A DNA stretch of 64,000 bases from Cellulomonas sp. Root485 (GTDB lineage Bacteria; Actinomycetota; Actinomycetes; Actinomycetales; Cellulomonadaceae), in assembly GCF_001426705.1 (NCBI RefSeq), contig NZ_LMFC01000001.1, forward strand, positions 1,269,355 through 1,333,354. Reading direction: 5' to 3'. The position numbers were made by a program, and so were the translations under genes. The notes beneath the pieces were generated by a model. That model saw only the letters and a list, made by a program, of their open reading frames with translations. It had not been told where the DNA came from and did no database searches. This document shows positions 53,376 to 62,551 of the stretch, piece by piece. How positions within the stretch are numbered: the stretch's first letter is position 1; every line of letters starts with the position of its first letter.

Positions 53376-53410
53376 GCAGTAACGCTGCCGTCCGAATGGT
53401 GAGATCACGC

Positions 53411-55255
53411 ATGAGGCTGTTCCCGACCGTCCACGCGACAGGTGATCTGGCGCCCGCACACCGAGCCCACCTGGAGCTCCACGGCCTGGCCTTCGTCGCT
53501 GCCGACGACGACCCGGACCTGGTCCTCGTCCTGCCCGGCACGGCACCCACCGACGTCGCCGCACGCTCCGGCGTGGTCGTGCTCGCGACCGGGTCCGAGA
53601 CGCCGGAGGTCACGCGCCTGCTCGCCTCCCGCGGGATCACCGTGCACGCCTCGACGGCACCGCCGAGCGGGCTCGTCCCCGCCGACCTCACCGCCGACGA
53701 CCTCCTCGCGTGGACCACCGACGTGGTCCTGCCCGTGCACGCGACCCTGGACGTCGACGGTCCCGCCACCCCCCTCCTGCGCACCGCCACCGGCAGCCAG
53801 GCGCTCGGCCTCACGGTGGGCGCAGGGGTGCGCGACGAGCGCGGCAGGCTGCTCGTGCTCGGCGTCGACGCGCTCGCCCACCCGGAGGTCCTGCTCAACG
53901 CGGCGATCTGGGCCGCCCGCCCGACGGCTGCGGCGATGGCCGACGACCGCCACGACGAGCTCGTGGCGCACCCGGCGTGGACCCGCCTGAAGCGGGACGT
54001 CAGCGAGCTCCAGGTCCTGCAGGTCAAGGACGGGTCCGTGCCGGACGAGGAGCAGCACGCCCGCGCCCGCGAGCTGGTGCACGCGATCGTCCGGTCCGTC
54101 GACGAGCTGGCACCCGCGCTGCCGCACGACGAGGACTACCTGACGGCCGTCGGCAAGGACCTGACGCGCTGGTCCGACGCCGGGTTCGGGGTCCCCGACT
54201 TCCTCGACTCCCTCGTCGCGTTCCACCCGCAGCGCCAGCGCGTCGACGGCCTGCCGCACCTGGTGCTCTTCCCCATGTACACACAGAACGGCAGCACCGA
54301 CCGGCGCGTCGAGGCGGTCCTGCTCCAGGTGCGCTGGCCGGACCTCGTCGCGCACCTCGAGGCCGAGCAGTTCAGCAACGCGCTCTTCGTCCCGGTGACG
54401 TTCCTCGACTTCACGCCCGGCTACGACACCAACTCCGCGGTGCTCTTCCCGGAGACGGTCGCCGTCCGCGAGGTACCGACCTTCACGTGGGGGGCGATCT
54501 TCGCCGACCGCGAGGCCGCCCGGTTCCGCCGGGTCGTGCGCGCCGCGGCCGACACCACCCGGCTCGCGCTGCCGCCGGACGCGGCGCGGCTGCTCGACGA
54601 CCAGCGGCTCGCCGAGGAGACGTTCGTCCTGTGGGACCTGGTGCACGACCGCACCCACATGCGCGGCGACCTGCCGTTCGACCCGTTCATGATCAAGCAG
54701 CGGATGCCGTTCTTCCTCTACTCCCTGGAGGAGCTGCGCTGCGACCTCACGGCGTTCCGGGCGGCGGTGCGGCTCGAGGACGACGGCGTCCCGCACGCGC
54801 GGTACGTGCAGTACGCGATCCTGTTCGACCGCCTGTTCCGGTTCCCCGTCACGGGCACCCGCGTGCGCAACTACGACGGCCTCGGCGGTCAGCTGCTGTT
54901 CGCCTGGCTGCACCAGCACCACGTGCTGCACTGGACGGACTCGCGGCTGACGATCGACTGGCCGCAGGTGCCCGACGCGGTGATCGCGCTCGCCGAGCAG
55001 ATCGAGCAGCTCTACTGGCGCTCGATCGACCGGCCGAAGACTGCGCACTGGCTCGCCGCGTACGCGCTGGTGTCCGGCACGGTGACGCCGCACCCGGCGT
55101 CCGCATGGGCACGCGGGGACCTGCCGCTGGACGGACCGCCCAAGGGGTTCACCGACGCGGTCCTTGACGACGAGTTCCCGCTGTCGATGTTCTACGAGGC
55201 GCTGTCCCGCAAGATCGGCGACGTCGTCGCGTCCACGAGCGGGATCACCGCCTGA
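53411..55255 (+). CDS. DUF6421 family protein
   Basis: 614 residues, soluble, with no signal peptide or membrane segment. It resembles the uncharacterised actinobacterial DUF6421 family: the middle contains GVPDFLDSLVAFHPQRQRVDGLPHLVLFPMYTQNGS, FVPVTFLDFTPGYDTNSAVLFPETV, LWDLVHDRTHMRGDLPFDPFMIKQRMPFFLYSLEELRCDL. Conserved His/Asp clusters (HDRTH, DxxHD-like) suggest a metal-dependent enzyme, but no function is known. The ATG at 53411 was chosen over a GTG five codons earlier because it starts the family-like sequence. Confidence 0.7.
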   Translation: MRLFPTVHATGDLAPAHRAHLELHGLAFVAADDDPDLVLVLPGTAPTDVAARSGVVVLATGSETPEVTRLLASRGITVHASTAPPSGLVPADLTADDLLAWTTDVVLPVHATLDVDGPATPLLRTATGSQALGLTVGAGVRDERGRLLVLGVDALAHPEVLLNAAIWAARPTAAAMADDRHDELVAHPAWTRLKRDVSELQVLQVKDGSVPDEEQHARARELVHAIVRSVDELAPALPHDEDYLTAVGKDLTRWSDAGFGVPDFLDSLVAFHPQRQRVDGLPHLVLFPMYTQNGSTDRRVEAVLLQVRWPDLVAHLEAEQFSNALFVPVTFLDFTPGYDTNSAVLFPETVAVREVPTFTWGAIFADREAARFRRVVRAAADTTRLALPPDAARLLDDQRLAEETFVLWDLVHDRTHMRGDLPFDPFMIKQRMPFFLYSLEELRCDLTAFRAAVRLEDDGVPHARYVQYAILFDRLFRFPVTGTRVRNYDGLGGQLLFAWLHQHHVLHWTDSRLTIDWPQVPDAVIALAEQIEQLYWRSIDRPKTAHWLAAYALVSGTVTPHPASAWARGDLPLDGPPKGFTDAVLDDEFPLSMFYEALSRKIGDVVASTSGITA

Positions 55256-57822
55256 GCGCGGTAGTTCCCGGACAGGGTGGGGTCGGGCGGCACCAGGTCC
55301 ACGCCACCGCCGACCTCCGAGCCCTCTCTCGTGCCGCCGGTGGACAGCGTCAGGCTGCACATCTCGTCGACCTCCCGCCAGAAGGCGTCGTCGTACCAGT
55401 AGCCGGTGTGGCTCAGCACGCGCGGCAGGGGCTGGTCGACGACGTACCGGTGCGTCGGCGGGTCGACGAGCTCGACGTCGACGCTGTCGGGGATCGTCGA
55501 GCTGCCCGAGCTGACGTGGCCCCCGATGTAGTCGGTCGCGTAATGGACGTTGCGCCAGAGCACCGGCCCGATCCCGGCGGTGTCGTCGGTGATCCCGGCG
55601 AGGAACCCGTCGCTGAACAGGGCAGGGAACGCCCAGCGGTACAGCTTGCCGAGGGGTGACCCGAACGTGATGAGGCCGATCGCCGGCTCCTGTCCGGCCC
55701 GACCCGACGTCCTGCCGAGCGCGGCGGCGGCGATCACGCTGCCCTGGGAGTGCGCGGACACCACGACCCGGCCGCCGTTGTCGTGCAGGCGCCAGATGCG
55801 GCGCGTCAGCTCGGGGACGGCGCGCTCGGCGTAGGCCGGCGGGGCGAACGGGTGGAACGCCCGCGGGAAGAACGTGCCGACGTCGAAGAGCGACCCGAGG
55901 ACGCGGCGCCACCGCTCGTTGCGCCACGCGAGGGTCAGCACCAGGACGTACAGGGGCGGGAAGGCGACGGCGACCTTGGTGCCGATCCCGACGAAGAACA
56001 TCGGCGGCTCGCGGTGCTGGAGCAGCACCTCGTTGAGGAAGAGCACGAGCCCGACCACCGCGCACACGGTGAGCGCGACGAACAGGACGGCGACGGCACG
56101 CGAGTGGTCGCCGACGAACCGCATGGTGGCGACCTTGTGCACCCAGGGCGTCGGCCGACCTGCCCGCTGGCGCCCGCGTGCGCCGAACAGCGGCGGGTCG
56201 AACGCGGAGCGCCACCACGCCGCCCCCGCCCCGGCGGACTCGCCGGCCTCGACCGCGGGGATCCCGGCGGCCGCGTACTGCGTGCGCAGGTCCGCCTCGA
56301 CCGTCGGGGCGTTCGCCGTGGTCCGGTGGCGCAGGACGACCAGGAACGTGGCCCCGAAAAGCAGCACCAGGAGGATGAGCCCGAGCGAGAGGATCGACGC
56401 GAGCGAGCCGATCGCCATGGGGACGTAGATGGTGCCCGGCGCGGCGGTGGTGCCGGTGTCCGGGCCGAAGCCCCATGCGACCGTGCCGACGACGCCCGCG
56501 ACGTAGACGATGGCGGACAGCAGCACGGTGTTCGCGACGACCAGGGCGATCGTGTTCATGACGAACGGGCCCGCCCAGGGGAAGGTGCTCAGGCGGGGCA
56601 CCGGCTGGTTGTCCCGGCGCAGCTTGTGCACCTGCCACCTCCGGTAGAACCACGCCAGGGACTGCTGCACGGCGAGAGGCACCAGCAGGACGAGGCTGAC
56701 ACCCCAGACGACGTTGAGCGCCGGGCGGGCACCCGGCAGCATCCCCGCCGGACCCGGGTCCGACGGCAGCAGGACCGCAGCCGTCCCGGCCAGGACGAGG
56801 GCCGCGGTGGTGAGCGTCAGCGCGACCCGGCCGAGGTCCGGCTGCGCGTCGTCGAACGCGAGCATGCCCATCAGGAGCAGCAGCGCGAGGGCCGCCGCGA
56901 CGGTGGCCACCTGCCCGTAGGACCCCGCACCGCTGCCGGCCCCGAGGGCCGCTGTGGACCAGCCGAGCATGAGCGCGACGACGCCGAGGCAGGCGGTGAG
57001 GTGGATCCGCGACAGGAACCGGTGCCACTCGAGACCCGCCCAGAAGTCGGCCGCGCGCAGCCCGCCGTCGAGGGCCGCCGCGCACCGCAGGGACGGCGGG
57101 GGCGGGGCCGCGGTGGTGACGTCCGGCGCTCCGGGCTCGGCGCTGATCGGGGTCGGCGGCACGACGCTCTCGTAGGACGACCGCGAGTGCCGAGCGAGCA
57201 CCGCGAACACCAGTGCCACCAGGACGGCCGCCAGGGCGCCGAGCACGATGCGGTTGCCCGGGCGGTCGACCGCAGTCCACGTCTCGACGGTCTGGTTCCA
57301 CCAGGACGTGACGCCCCCCGGCACCCCGTCCTGCTGCGCTGCCGGGTCCGGGCTGGGCAGCGGCTGCGTCCGGCCCCACTGGTAGGCGAGGACGTCGAGC
57401 GCCAGGTAGGTCACCATCGCCGCGGTGCTCAGGGTCAGGGCCAGTGCCGACAGCCGCGCGAACCACCGGAACACCCACAGCGTGGCGGGTCGGCTGACCT
57501 CCTCCTCGCCGGCCGTGACCCAGCGCCGGGCCATCCAGCCGGCCATGTTCGCCAGCATCGAGGGCAGGAGCAGGGCCCACAGCGCACGCATCCGGCTCCG
57601 CGAGGTCAGTCCGCCCCACGAGTAGGCCTCCCGATGACGCCCGGCCGCGTCGGTGGTCCGGTAGAAGCCGGCGACGCGGTCCCCGGCGACGCGGGTGGGC
57701 GTCGGGTCGCCGAGCAGCGACTCCGGGCTGGTGCCGCCGACGCCGTGCACGCGGATCTCGGTGAGTCCGCCGAGCTCGACGGGTGCGGGCACCAGCCCGC
57801 CTGATCCTGGTGCTGTCGACAT
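55192..57822 (-). CDS. Polytopic membrane alpha/beta-hydrolase (lipase-like)
   Basis: 876 residues. The first segment (LGGLTEIRVHGVGGTSPESLL) is the oxyanion-type start seen in lipase-like proteins. The middle about 500 residues hold eight or more membrane segments. The C-terminal 230 residues carry GGRVVVSAHSQGSVIAAAAL (nucleophile Ser in AHSQG near residue 690), then a GSPLGKLYRW and H-containing end. The two halves of the hydrolase are separated by the membrane part, so this is one split domain or an inserted channel. Its end overlaps the DUF6421 gene by 64 bases. AGGAG lies ahead of the ATG. Substrate unknown. Confidence 0.7.
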   Translation of the reverse strand: MSTAPGSGGLVPAPVELGGLTEIRVHGVGGTSPESLLGDPTPTRVAGDRVAGFYRTTDAAGRHREAYSWGGLTSRSRMRALWALLLPSMLANMAGWMARRWVTAGEEEVSRPATLWVFRWFARLSALALTLSTAAMVTYLALDVLAYQWGRTQPLPSPDPAAQQDGVPGGVTSWWNQTVETWTAVDRPGNRIVLGALAAVLVALVFAVLARHSRSSYESVVPPTPISAEPGAPDVTTAAPPPPSLRCAAALDGGLRAADFWAGLEWHRFLSRIHLTACLGVVALMLGWSTAALGAGSGAGSYGQVATVAAALALLLLMGMLAFDDAQPDLGRVALTLTTAALVLAGTAAVLLPSDPGPAGMLPGARPALNVVWGVSLVLLVPLAVQQSLAWFYRRWQVHKLRRDNQPVPRLSTFPWAGPFVMNTIALVVANTVLLSAIVYVAGVVGTVAWGFGPDTGTTAAPGTIYVPMAIGSLASILSLGLILLVLLFGATFLVVLRHRTTANAPTVEADLRTQYAAAGIPAVEAGESAGAGAAWWRSAFDPPLFGARGRQRAGRPTPWVHKVATMRFVGDHSRAVAVLFVALTVCAVVGLVLFLNEVLLQHREPPMFFVGIGTKVAVAFPPLYVLVLTLAWRNERWRRVLGSLFDVGTFFPRAFHPFAPPAYAERAVPELTRRIWRLHDNGGRVVVSAHSQGSVIAAAALGRTSGRAGQEPAIGLITFGSPLGKLYRWAFPALFSDGFLAGITDDTAGIGPVLWRNVHYATDYIGGHVSSGSSTIPDSVDVELVDPPTHRYVVDQPLPRVLSHTGYWYDDAFWREVDEMCSLTLSTGGTREGSEVGGGVDLVPPDPTLSGNYRAQAVIPLVDATTSPILRDSAS

Positions 57823-57904
57823 CGGAGGCTCCTGTTCGACGGGCGCGAGCGCTGCTGGTGAGAAGGGGTCGGCGACCCGGGTCGCAGATACGGGGACCTG
57901 CCGG

Positions 57905-59269
57905 TCAGCCCGCGGGCTCCGTCGGCGCCCACCGGGGCTCGTCCGTGCCCCACCGGCTCGGCGGGCGGTCCCAGTCCGTCGCGAGCCCCGCGACGCCGAC
58001 CGGCGAGCGCGCGTGGCGGACGTGGCCGTAGACCGAGTCCGTCTCCACCAGCCAGCGGTCGGGGTCGGCGGCCGCGACCGGACCGGCGTCGCGGGGCGGC
58101 GCGAGCATCCCGCTGAGCAACCACGACGCGGTCCCCGCCAGGGAGAGCCGGACGTGACGGCCCGTCCCCTCCGTCAACCCGCGCAGGACGGCGGCGGCGA
58201 TCAGGTACCCCGTCCCGTGGTCGAGCGCCTGGGCGGGCAGGACACCCGGGCGGCCGTCCGGCCCGCGGGTGAGGTCGGAGATCCCGCACCGGGCCTGGAC
58301 CAGGCTGTCGAACCCGCGCCGGCCGGCCCACGGGTCGTGCCAGCCCCACGCGTCGAGCTCGACGACCAGAAGGCCGGGCCGGCGGTCGTGCAGAGCGGCC
58401 GCGTCGAGCCCGTGGCGGTCGAGGGCGCCGGGCCGGTAGCCCGTGACCACGACGTCGGCGCTCCGCAGCAGGTCCTCGAGCACCGTACGGTCGGCGGCGT
58501 CGTCGAGCGCGAGCCGGGTCGACCGCTTGCCGAAGCCGGTGTCGATGTGGGTGCCCTCGTCCTCCGGCAGCCAGGGTGGATCCACCCGCAGCACGTCCGC
58601 CCCGAGCAGGCCGAGGGTCCGGGTCGCGACGGGGCCCGCCAGCACCCGCGTGAGGTCGAGGACCCGGATCCCGTCCGCCGGGCGGGTGACCGTGTGCTCC
58701 CGCCGCGACGTGCCGGCGCCGGTCGGACGGGTGGTGACCAGGGGTTCGCCTAGGGGGCCGGGAGGCGCCACGGCGACCGCGAGCCCGCCCGCCGCGTAGG
58801 CCTGCTCCTGCACGTCCGTCGCGGAGTGCTCGGCGACGACGCGGGACAGGCGTTCGGCCAGGGCGGCGTCGTCCCCCGACTCCGGGATGCCGAGCGCGAC
58901 CAGCAGTCGCGCACGGTGGTGGGGGTAGTTCGCGTGCGTGCGGACCCAGCCGTCAGCGGCCTCCCAGAAGCCCGACAGGGGCGCGAACAGCGGGATCGGA
59001 CGGCCGTCCACCCGCAGGTGCCGCTCGCTGGTGAACGCGACCGCGACCGCTCCTTCGTCGACGCGGACCTCCGGCACGGTGCGTCCGGTGCGCGCCGCCA
59101 GGAGCTCCGCGGCGGCGAGCGAGCAGGCACCGACGGCCGCACGGGCGAGCTCGCGGACCGGCAGCCCGGACGTCAGCCCCGGGACGCCGACGTACGTGAC
59201 GTGATCGACCAGGTCGTCGCTTCCGCCGAGGGCGTGCCAGGCGTACGTCGTGCCGTCATCCATGTCCAC
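57905..59269 (-). CDS. CaiB/BaiF-type CoA-transferase with rearranged domains
   Basis: 454 residues. The usual N-terminal CaiB motif (GIRVLDLTRVLAGPVATRTLGLLGADVLRVDPP, STRLALDD) occurs only from about residue 200. Before it is a segment that resembles the C-terminal half of the fold (LFAPLSGFWEAADGWVRTHANYPHHRARLLVALGIP). The catalytic Asp stretch RRGFDSLVQARCGISD is present. The order is therefore swapped relative to FrcA/CaiB proteins. The start overlaps the potassium-channel stop. An ATG two codons downstream is an alternative start. Confidence 0.78.
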   Translation of the reverse strand: MDMDDGTTYAWHALGGSDDLVDHVTYVGVPGLTSGLPVRELARAAVGACSLAAAELLAARTGRTVPEVRVDEGAVAVAFTSERHLRVDGRPIPLFAPLSGFWEAADGWVRTHANYPHHRARLLVALGIPESGDDAALAERLSRVVAEHSATDVQEQAYAAGGLAVAVAPPGPLGEPLVTTRPTGAGTSRREHTVTRPADGIRVLDLTRVLAGPVATRTLGLLGADVLRVDPPWLPEDEGTHIDTGFGKRSTRLALDDAADRTVLEDLLRSADVVVTGYRPGALDRHGLDAAALHDRRPGLLVVELDAWGWHDPWAGRRGFDSLVQARCGISDLTRGPDGRPGVLPAQALDHGTGYLIAAAVLRGLTEGTGRHVRLSLAGTASWLLSGMLAPPRDAGPVAAADPDRWLVETDSVYGHVRHARSPVGVAGLATDWDRPPSRWGTDEPRWAPTEPAG

Positions 59270-59987
59270 CGTCGGTGTGCTCGGGCAGGACGGCCTCCGA
59301 CCGGCCGTGGAACGAGGCGACGAGCCGGGCGACCAGGACCGCGAGGAACACCTGGCCGACGAGCGCCTCGAACGTCGCGATGCTGCGGCCTGGGAACTCC
59401 GCAGCGGTGTAGTCGCCGTACCCGAGCGTGGTCAGCGTCGTGTACGAGAAGTACTGGAACGAGCGCGCGTTGGCGGCCTCGCCGGAGGCGAAGAACTCGC
59501 CCGCGGTGAGCGCGTCCATGACGCCGAAGAGGCTCGCGAAGAACATGCCGATGATCAGGTACGCGCTCAGGGCGCCCGCGAGCGACTGCACCGTGACCGC
59601 GGTCCGGCGCAGGATCCGGTCGAGGATCACCACCAGCGCGGTCATGAGGATCACGCAGACCACGGCATCGATCACGCCGTCCGCCGCGGCCTGGGGGAGG
59701 GCGAGGAGCGCCACCACGACGACGACGGCCGAGACGACGAGCACGATGCGGACGAACCGCTTCTGGTGGGGCATCGGCCGGGAGGTCCGCACCGCCAGAC
59801 CGAGGGTGAAGAGGTACAGCACGAGCACGATGAGCTCGACCCACAGTGCGGAGCTCAGCGCGTAGGCGACGTACGCGGTGACCAGCAAGGACAGGACGAT
59901 CCCGAAGTCGTCGGTGCCCGTGCGCCGGGCGAGGAAGGAGCGGCGGCGGGGTGGGGTCGCGGCGCCTGACTCGTCCGGTTCTGTCAC
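59256..59987 (-). CDS. Ion channel, two-pore-domain-like potassium channel
   Basis: 243 residues. About six hydrophobic segments and one pore loop: TVQSLAGALSAYLIIGMFFASLFG, then FQYFSYTTLTTLGYGDYTAAE with the TLGYGD selectivity filter, and a last helix VGQVFLAVLVARLVASF. This is the Ion_trans_2 layout. No RCK/TrkA domain. The GTG at 59987 follows GGAAC. The stop overlaps the CoA-transferase start by 14 bases. Confidence 0.85.
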   Translation of the reverse strand: MTEPDESGAATPPRRRSFLARRTGTDDFGIVLSLLVTAYVAYALSSALWVELIVLVLYLFTLGLAVRTSRPMPHQKRFVRIVLVVSAVVVVVALLALPQAAADGVIDAVVCVILMTALVVILDRILRRTAVTVQSLAGALSAYLIIGMFFASLFGVMDALTAGEFFASGEAANARSFQYFSYTTLTTLGYGDYTAAEFPGRSIATFEALVGQVFLAVLVARLVASFHGRSEAVLPEHTDGGHG

Positions 59988-60012
59988 GTTCCGGAGGCTA
60001 GCAGCGCGGGTC

Positions 60013-60804
60013 TCAGCCGAGCATGACCAGGTCCCGCACGTCGTCGTCGGGCAGCACGTCCGCGACCGCGGTGACCTCCAGCTCGTCGAGGTCGGCGTAC
60101 CCGTGGTGCACGTTGAGGAACGCGGTGTCGGAGGCGTCGCGACCGGTCGCGATCCGCACCAGGCTCGTGCGCGGAGCGAGGGTCGTGGCGTCGACGACGT
60201 ACCACTGGCCCTCCAGGTGAGCCTCGGCCACGGCGTGGAAGTCCATCGGTGACAGGCCCGGCGCGTAGACGGAGACCAGCCTCGCGGGCACGTCCAGCGC
60301 GCGCAGGAGCGCGATGACCAGGTGCGCGTAGTCGCGGCAGACGCCCTCGCGGCCCAGCAGCGTCTGCACCGCACCGTCGGTGGGCAGGCTCGACCCCGGG
60401 ACGTACGACAGCCGGGACCCGACCCAGGAGCTCACGGCGGACAGCAGGTCGAACCCGCGCAGGCCCGCGAACTCCGCGTGCGCCGTGGGGCCGAGCGTGT
60501 CCGACTCGCAGTAGCGGCTCGGCCGCAGGTAGCGCAGCAGGTCGGCCTCGTCGGAGGCGACGGGTGCCGCGCGGCCGCGGACCGCGGCCGAGTAGTCGAG
60601 CACGAGGCGGCCGACGTCCGCCTGCACGACGTGCAGCCGCGTCCCGTGGTGGTCGGGGACCTCGCGCACCTCGACCGGCGCACCGTCGAGCGTGATCCGC
60701 AGGGACTCCTGCGCGACGAGCTGGGTGGACACGGCGAGCTCGAAGGCGAGCGTGGCGGGGGAGGTGACGTCGAGGGACAGGTGGGCGCTCAGGTCGCGAT
60801 GCAC
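60013..60804 (-). CDS. Soluble transglutaminase-like protein with intact triad
   Basis: 263 residues. Beta N-terminal domain (LAFELAVSTQLVAQESLRITL) and core with GREGVCRDYAHLVIALLRALDVPARLVSVYAPG (Cys), DFHAVAEAHLEGQWYVVDAT (His and Asp). All catalytic residues are present, in contrast to the membrane homologue at 45968-48304. A GTG at 60822 would add six residues; 60804 is nearer to a ribosome-like site. Confidence 0.82.
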   Translation of the reverse strand: MHRDLSAHLSLDVTSPATLAFELAVSTQLVAQESLRITLDGAPVEVREVPDHHGTRLHVVQADVGRLVLDYSAAVRGRAAPVASDEADLLRYLRPSRYCESDTLGPTAHAEFAGLRGFDLLSAVSSWVGSRLSYVPGSSLPTDGAVQTLLGREGVCRDYAHLVIALLRALDVPARLVSVYAPGLSPMDFHAVAEAHLEGQWYVVDATTLAPRTSLVRIATGRDASDTAFLNVHHGYADLDELEVTAVADVLPDDDVRDLVMLG

Positions 60805-60846
60805 GCGCCCATCGTGGTGCACAGATGTGCAGCGCGCCTCTGGGGA

Positions 60847-62304
60847 CTACCAGGCAGAACGCACGTAGTCCTTGAGGAAGCAGCCGTACAGGTCCTCGCC
60901 GGCCTCGCCGCGCACGATGGGGTCGTACACGCGGGCGGCGCCGTCGACCAGGTCGAGCGGGGCGTGGAAGCCCTCCTCGGCCAGCCGGACCTTGGTCGGG
61001 TGGGGGCGCTCGTCGGTGATCCAGCCGGTGTCGACGCTGGTCATGAGGATGCCGTCCGTCGCCAGCTCGGTGGCGCTCGTGCGGGTCAGCATGTTGAGCG
61101 CCGCCTTCGCCATGTTCGTGTGCGGGTGGCCGGGGCCCTTGTACCCGCGCGAGAAGACGCCCTCCATGGCGGACACGTTCACCACGTACGCACGGGCGCC
61201 GGCGGTCGCCTTCATGGCACCGCGCAGGCGGCTGACCAGGATGAACGGCGCGGTCTGGTTGCACAGCTGGACCTCGAGCAGCTCCATCGGGTCCACCTGG
61301 TCGACCGTGTGGACCCAGCTGTTGGTCTCCGCGGTGTCCGGCACCAGGCCGCCCGCATCGATCGCGGTGCCGGCCACGAGCCGCTCGAGCGAGGCGTGCT
61401 CGGCACTCAGCGCCAACGTCGCGACGGCGCCGGCCGAGATGCTCGTGAGCTCGGTGACGGAGCCGGCGAGCGCGACGGGGTGGGCGCTGCTGGTCCGGCC
61501 GAAGGTCGTGATCTGCGGCAGCGGGCGGTCCGGCAGCGGCTCCAGCTCCGCGTCGGCGAGGTGCGTGTACGCGCCGGGGGAGCGGCGGACCGTCTGCGCG
61601 GCGTTGTTGATGAGGATGTCGAGCGGGCCCTGCGCGGCGACGTAGTCCGCGAGCGCGACGACCTGGGCCGGGTCGCGCAGGTCGATGCCGACGATGCTCA
61701 GCCGGTCGAGCCAGTCGGCGCTTTCCGGCATCGCGGCGAACCGGCGTGCCGCGTCGCGGGGGAACCGGGTGGTGATCGTCGTCGTCGCGCCGTCCCGCAG
61801 GAGCCGCAGTGCGATGTACATGCCGATCTTGGCGCGGCCGCCCGTGAGCAGCGCACGCTTGCCGGTCAGGTCGGTGCGGGCGTCGCGCTTGGCGTGGTTG
61901 AGCCGCGCGCACGCGGGGCACAGCTGGTGGTAGAACGCGTCGACCTCGACGTACGGCTCCTTGCAGATGTAGCAGGGCCGGGCCTTCAGGAGCGTCCCCG
62001 CGGTCGCGCCCTGCGCGCTGGAGACGAGCGGGATGCCCTGGGTCTCGTCGTCGATGCGGCCCGGGCTGCCGGTGGCGGTCGCGTGGATGACCGCACGGTC
62101 GGCGGCGCTGATGGCGTCCCGCTTCTCGGCGCGCCGCTGCTTCTTGGCGGCCTTGAAGAGTGCCGACGTCGCGCGCCGGGCGAGGGCGAGGTGCGGGTGG
62201 TCGGACGGGAGCCGGCTGATCTGGTCCGCGACCCGCAGGAACACGTCGAGGTCGGCGGGGTCGACGCCGTCGAGCGCCGGAGGGGTCGTGGTGAGGGCAG
62301 TCAT
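60847..62304 (-). CDS. SDR-fold protein with N-terminal zinc ribbon and lost catalytic Tyr
   Basis: 485 residues. A helical N-terminus carries a four-Cys zinc ribbon (C111, C114, C129, C132; RPCYICK ... CPACARLNH). The Rossmann part starts at LTGKRALLTGGRAKIGMYIAL (about 146-166) and has NNAAQT and VNVSAMEGVFSRG, but the YxxxK step reads THTNMAKAAL-like (HTNMAK), so the Tyr is replaced by Thr. Such an SDR is unlikely to use the normal proton relay. Lies divergent from glutamate decarboxylase, with 247 bases between. No known product. Confidence 0.75.
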   Translation of the reverse strand: MTALTTTPPALDGVDPADLDVFLRVADQISRLPSDHPHLALARRATSALFKAAKKQRRAEKRDAISAADRAVIHATATGSPGRIDDETQGIPLVSSAQGATAGTLLKARPCYICKEPYVEVDAFYHQLCPACARLNHAKRDARTDLTGKRALLTGGRAKIGMYIALRLLRDGATTTITTRFPRDAARRFAAMPESADWLDRLSIVGIDLRDPAQVVALADYVAAQGPLDILINNAAQTVRRSPGAYTHLADAELEPLPDRPLPQITTFGRTSSAHPVALAGSVTELTSISAGAVATLALSAEHASLERLVAGTAIDAGGLVPDTAETNSWVHTVDQVDPMELLEVQLCNQTAPFILVSRLRGAMKATAGARAYVVNVSAMEGVFSRGYKGPGHPHTNMAKAALNMLTRTSATELATDGILMTSVDTGWITDERPHPTKVRLAEEGFHAPLDLVDGAARVYDPIVRGEAGEDLYGCFLKDYVRSAW

Positions 62305-62438
62305 CGTGCGGGTCCTAGCTGGTCGTCAGGGGAGTGGCCGACGAGCAGGGAGCACGAGAGCCGGGCGCGCGGGGGAACGGTCGATCTTACCTGCCCCCCG
62401 GCGAGGGCCTCCGAGCCCTCGGTCCCCATCGGGCGGTC

Positions 62439-62454
62439 TCCCGACAAATCGGGA
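62439..62454. promoter_or_regulatory. Palindrome in the SDR/gadB divergent region
   Basis: Perfect 6-base inverted repeat TCCCGA-CAAA-TCGGGA. It ends inside a possible -35 (GGGACA, 62451-62456) with TACGTT (62475-62480) 18 bases further, in front of the decarboxylase. This placement is typical of a repressor operator. No regulator is nearby; hairpin-only explanation is possible. Confidence 0.35.
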
Positions 62455-62551
62455 CAGACGAGCCTCGGCGGCGCTACGTTCGATTCCGCAGGTGCCCGCC
62501 GGAGACGGCAGTCCAGCCAGAGCTCCGGACGGATGAACTGGAGGAGCACAG

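Noticed and set aside
53405-57619. A 1404-codon open frame on the minus strand across the DUF6421 and hydrolase genes
   Set aside because: Arg/Gly/Val-rich with no fold; it is the mirror of real genes in a GC-rich frame.
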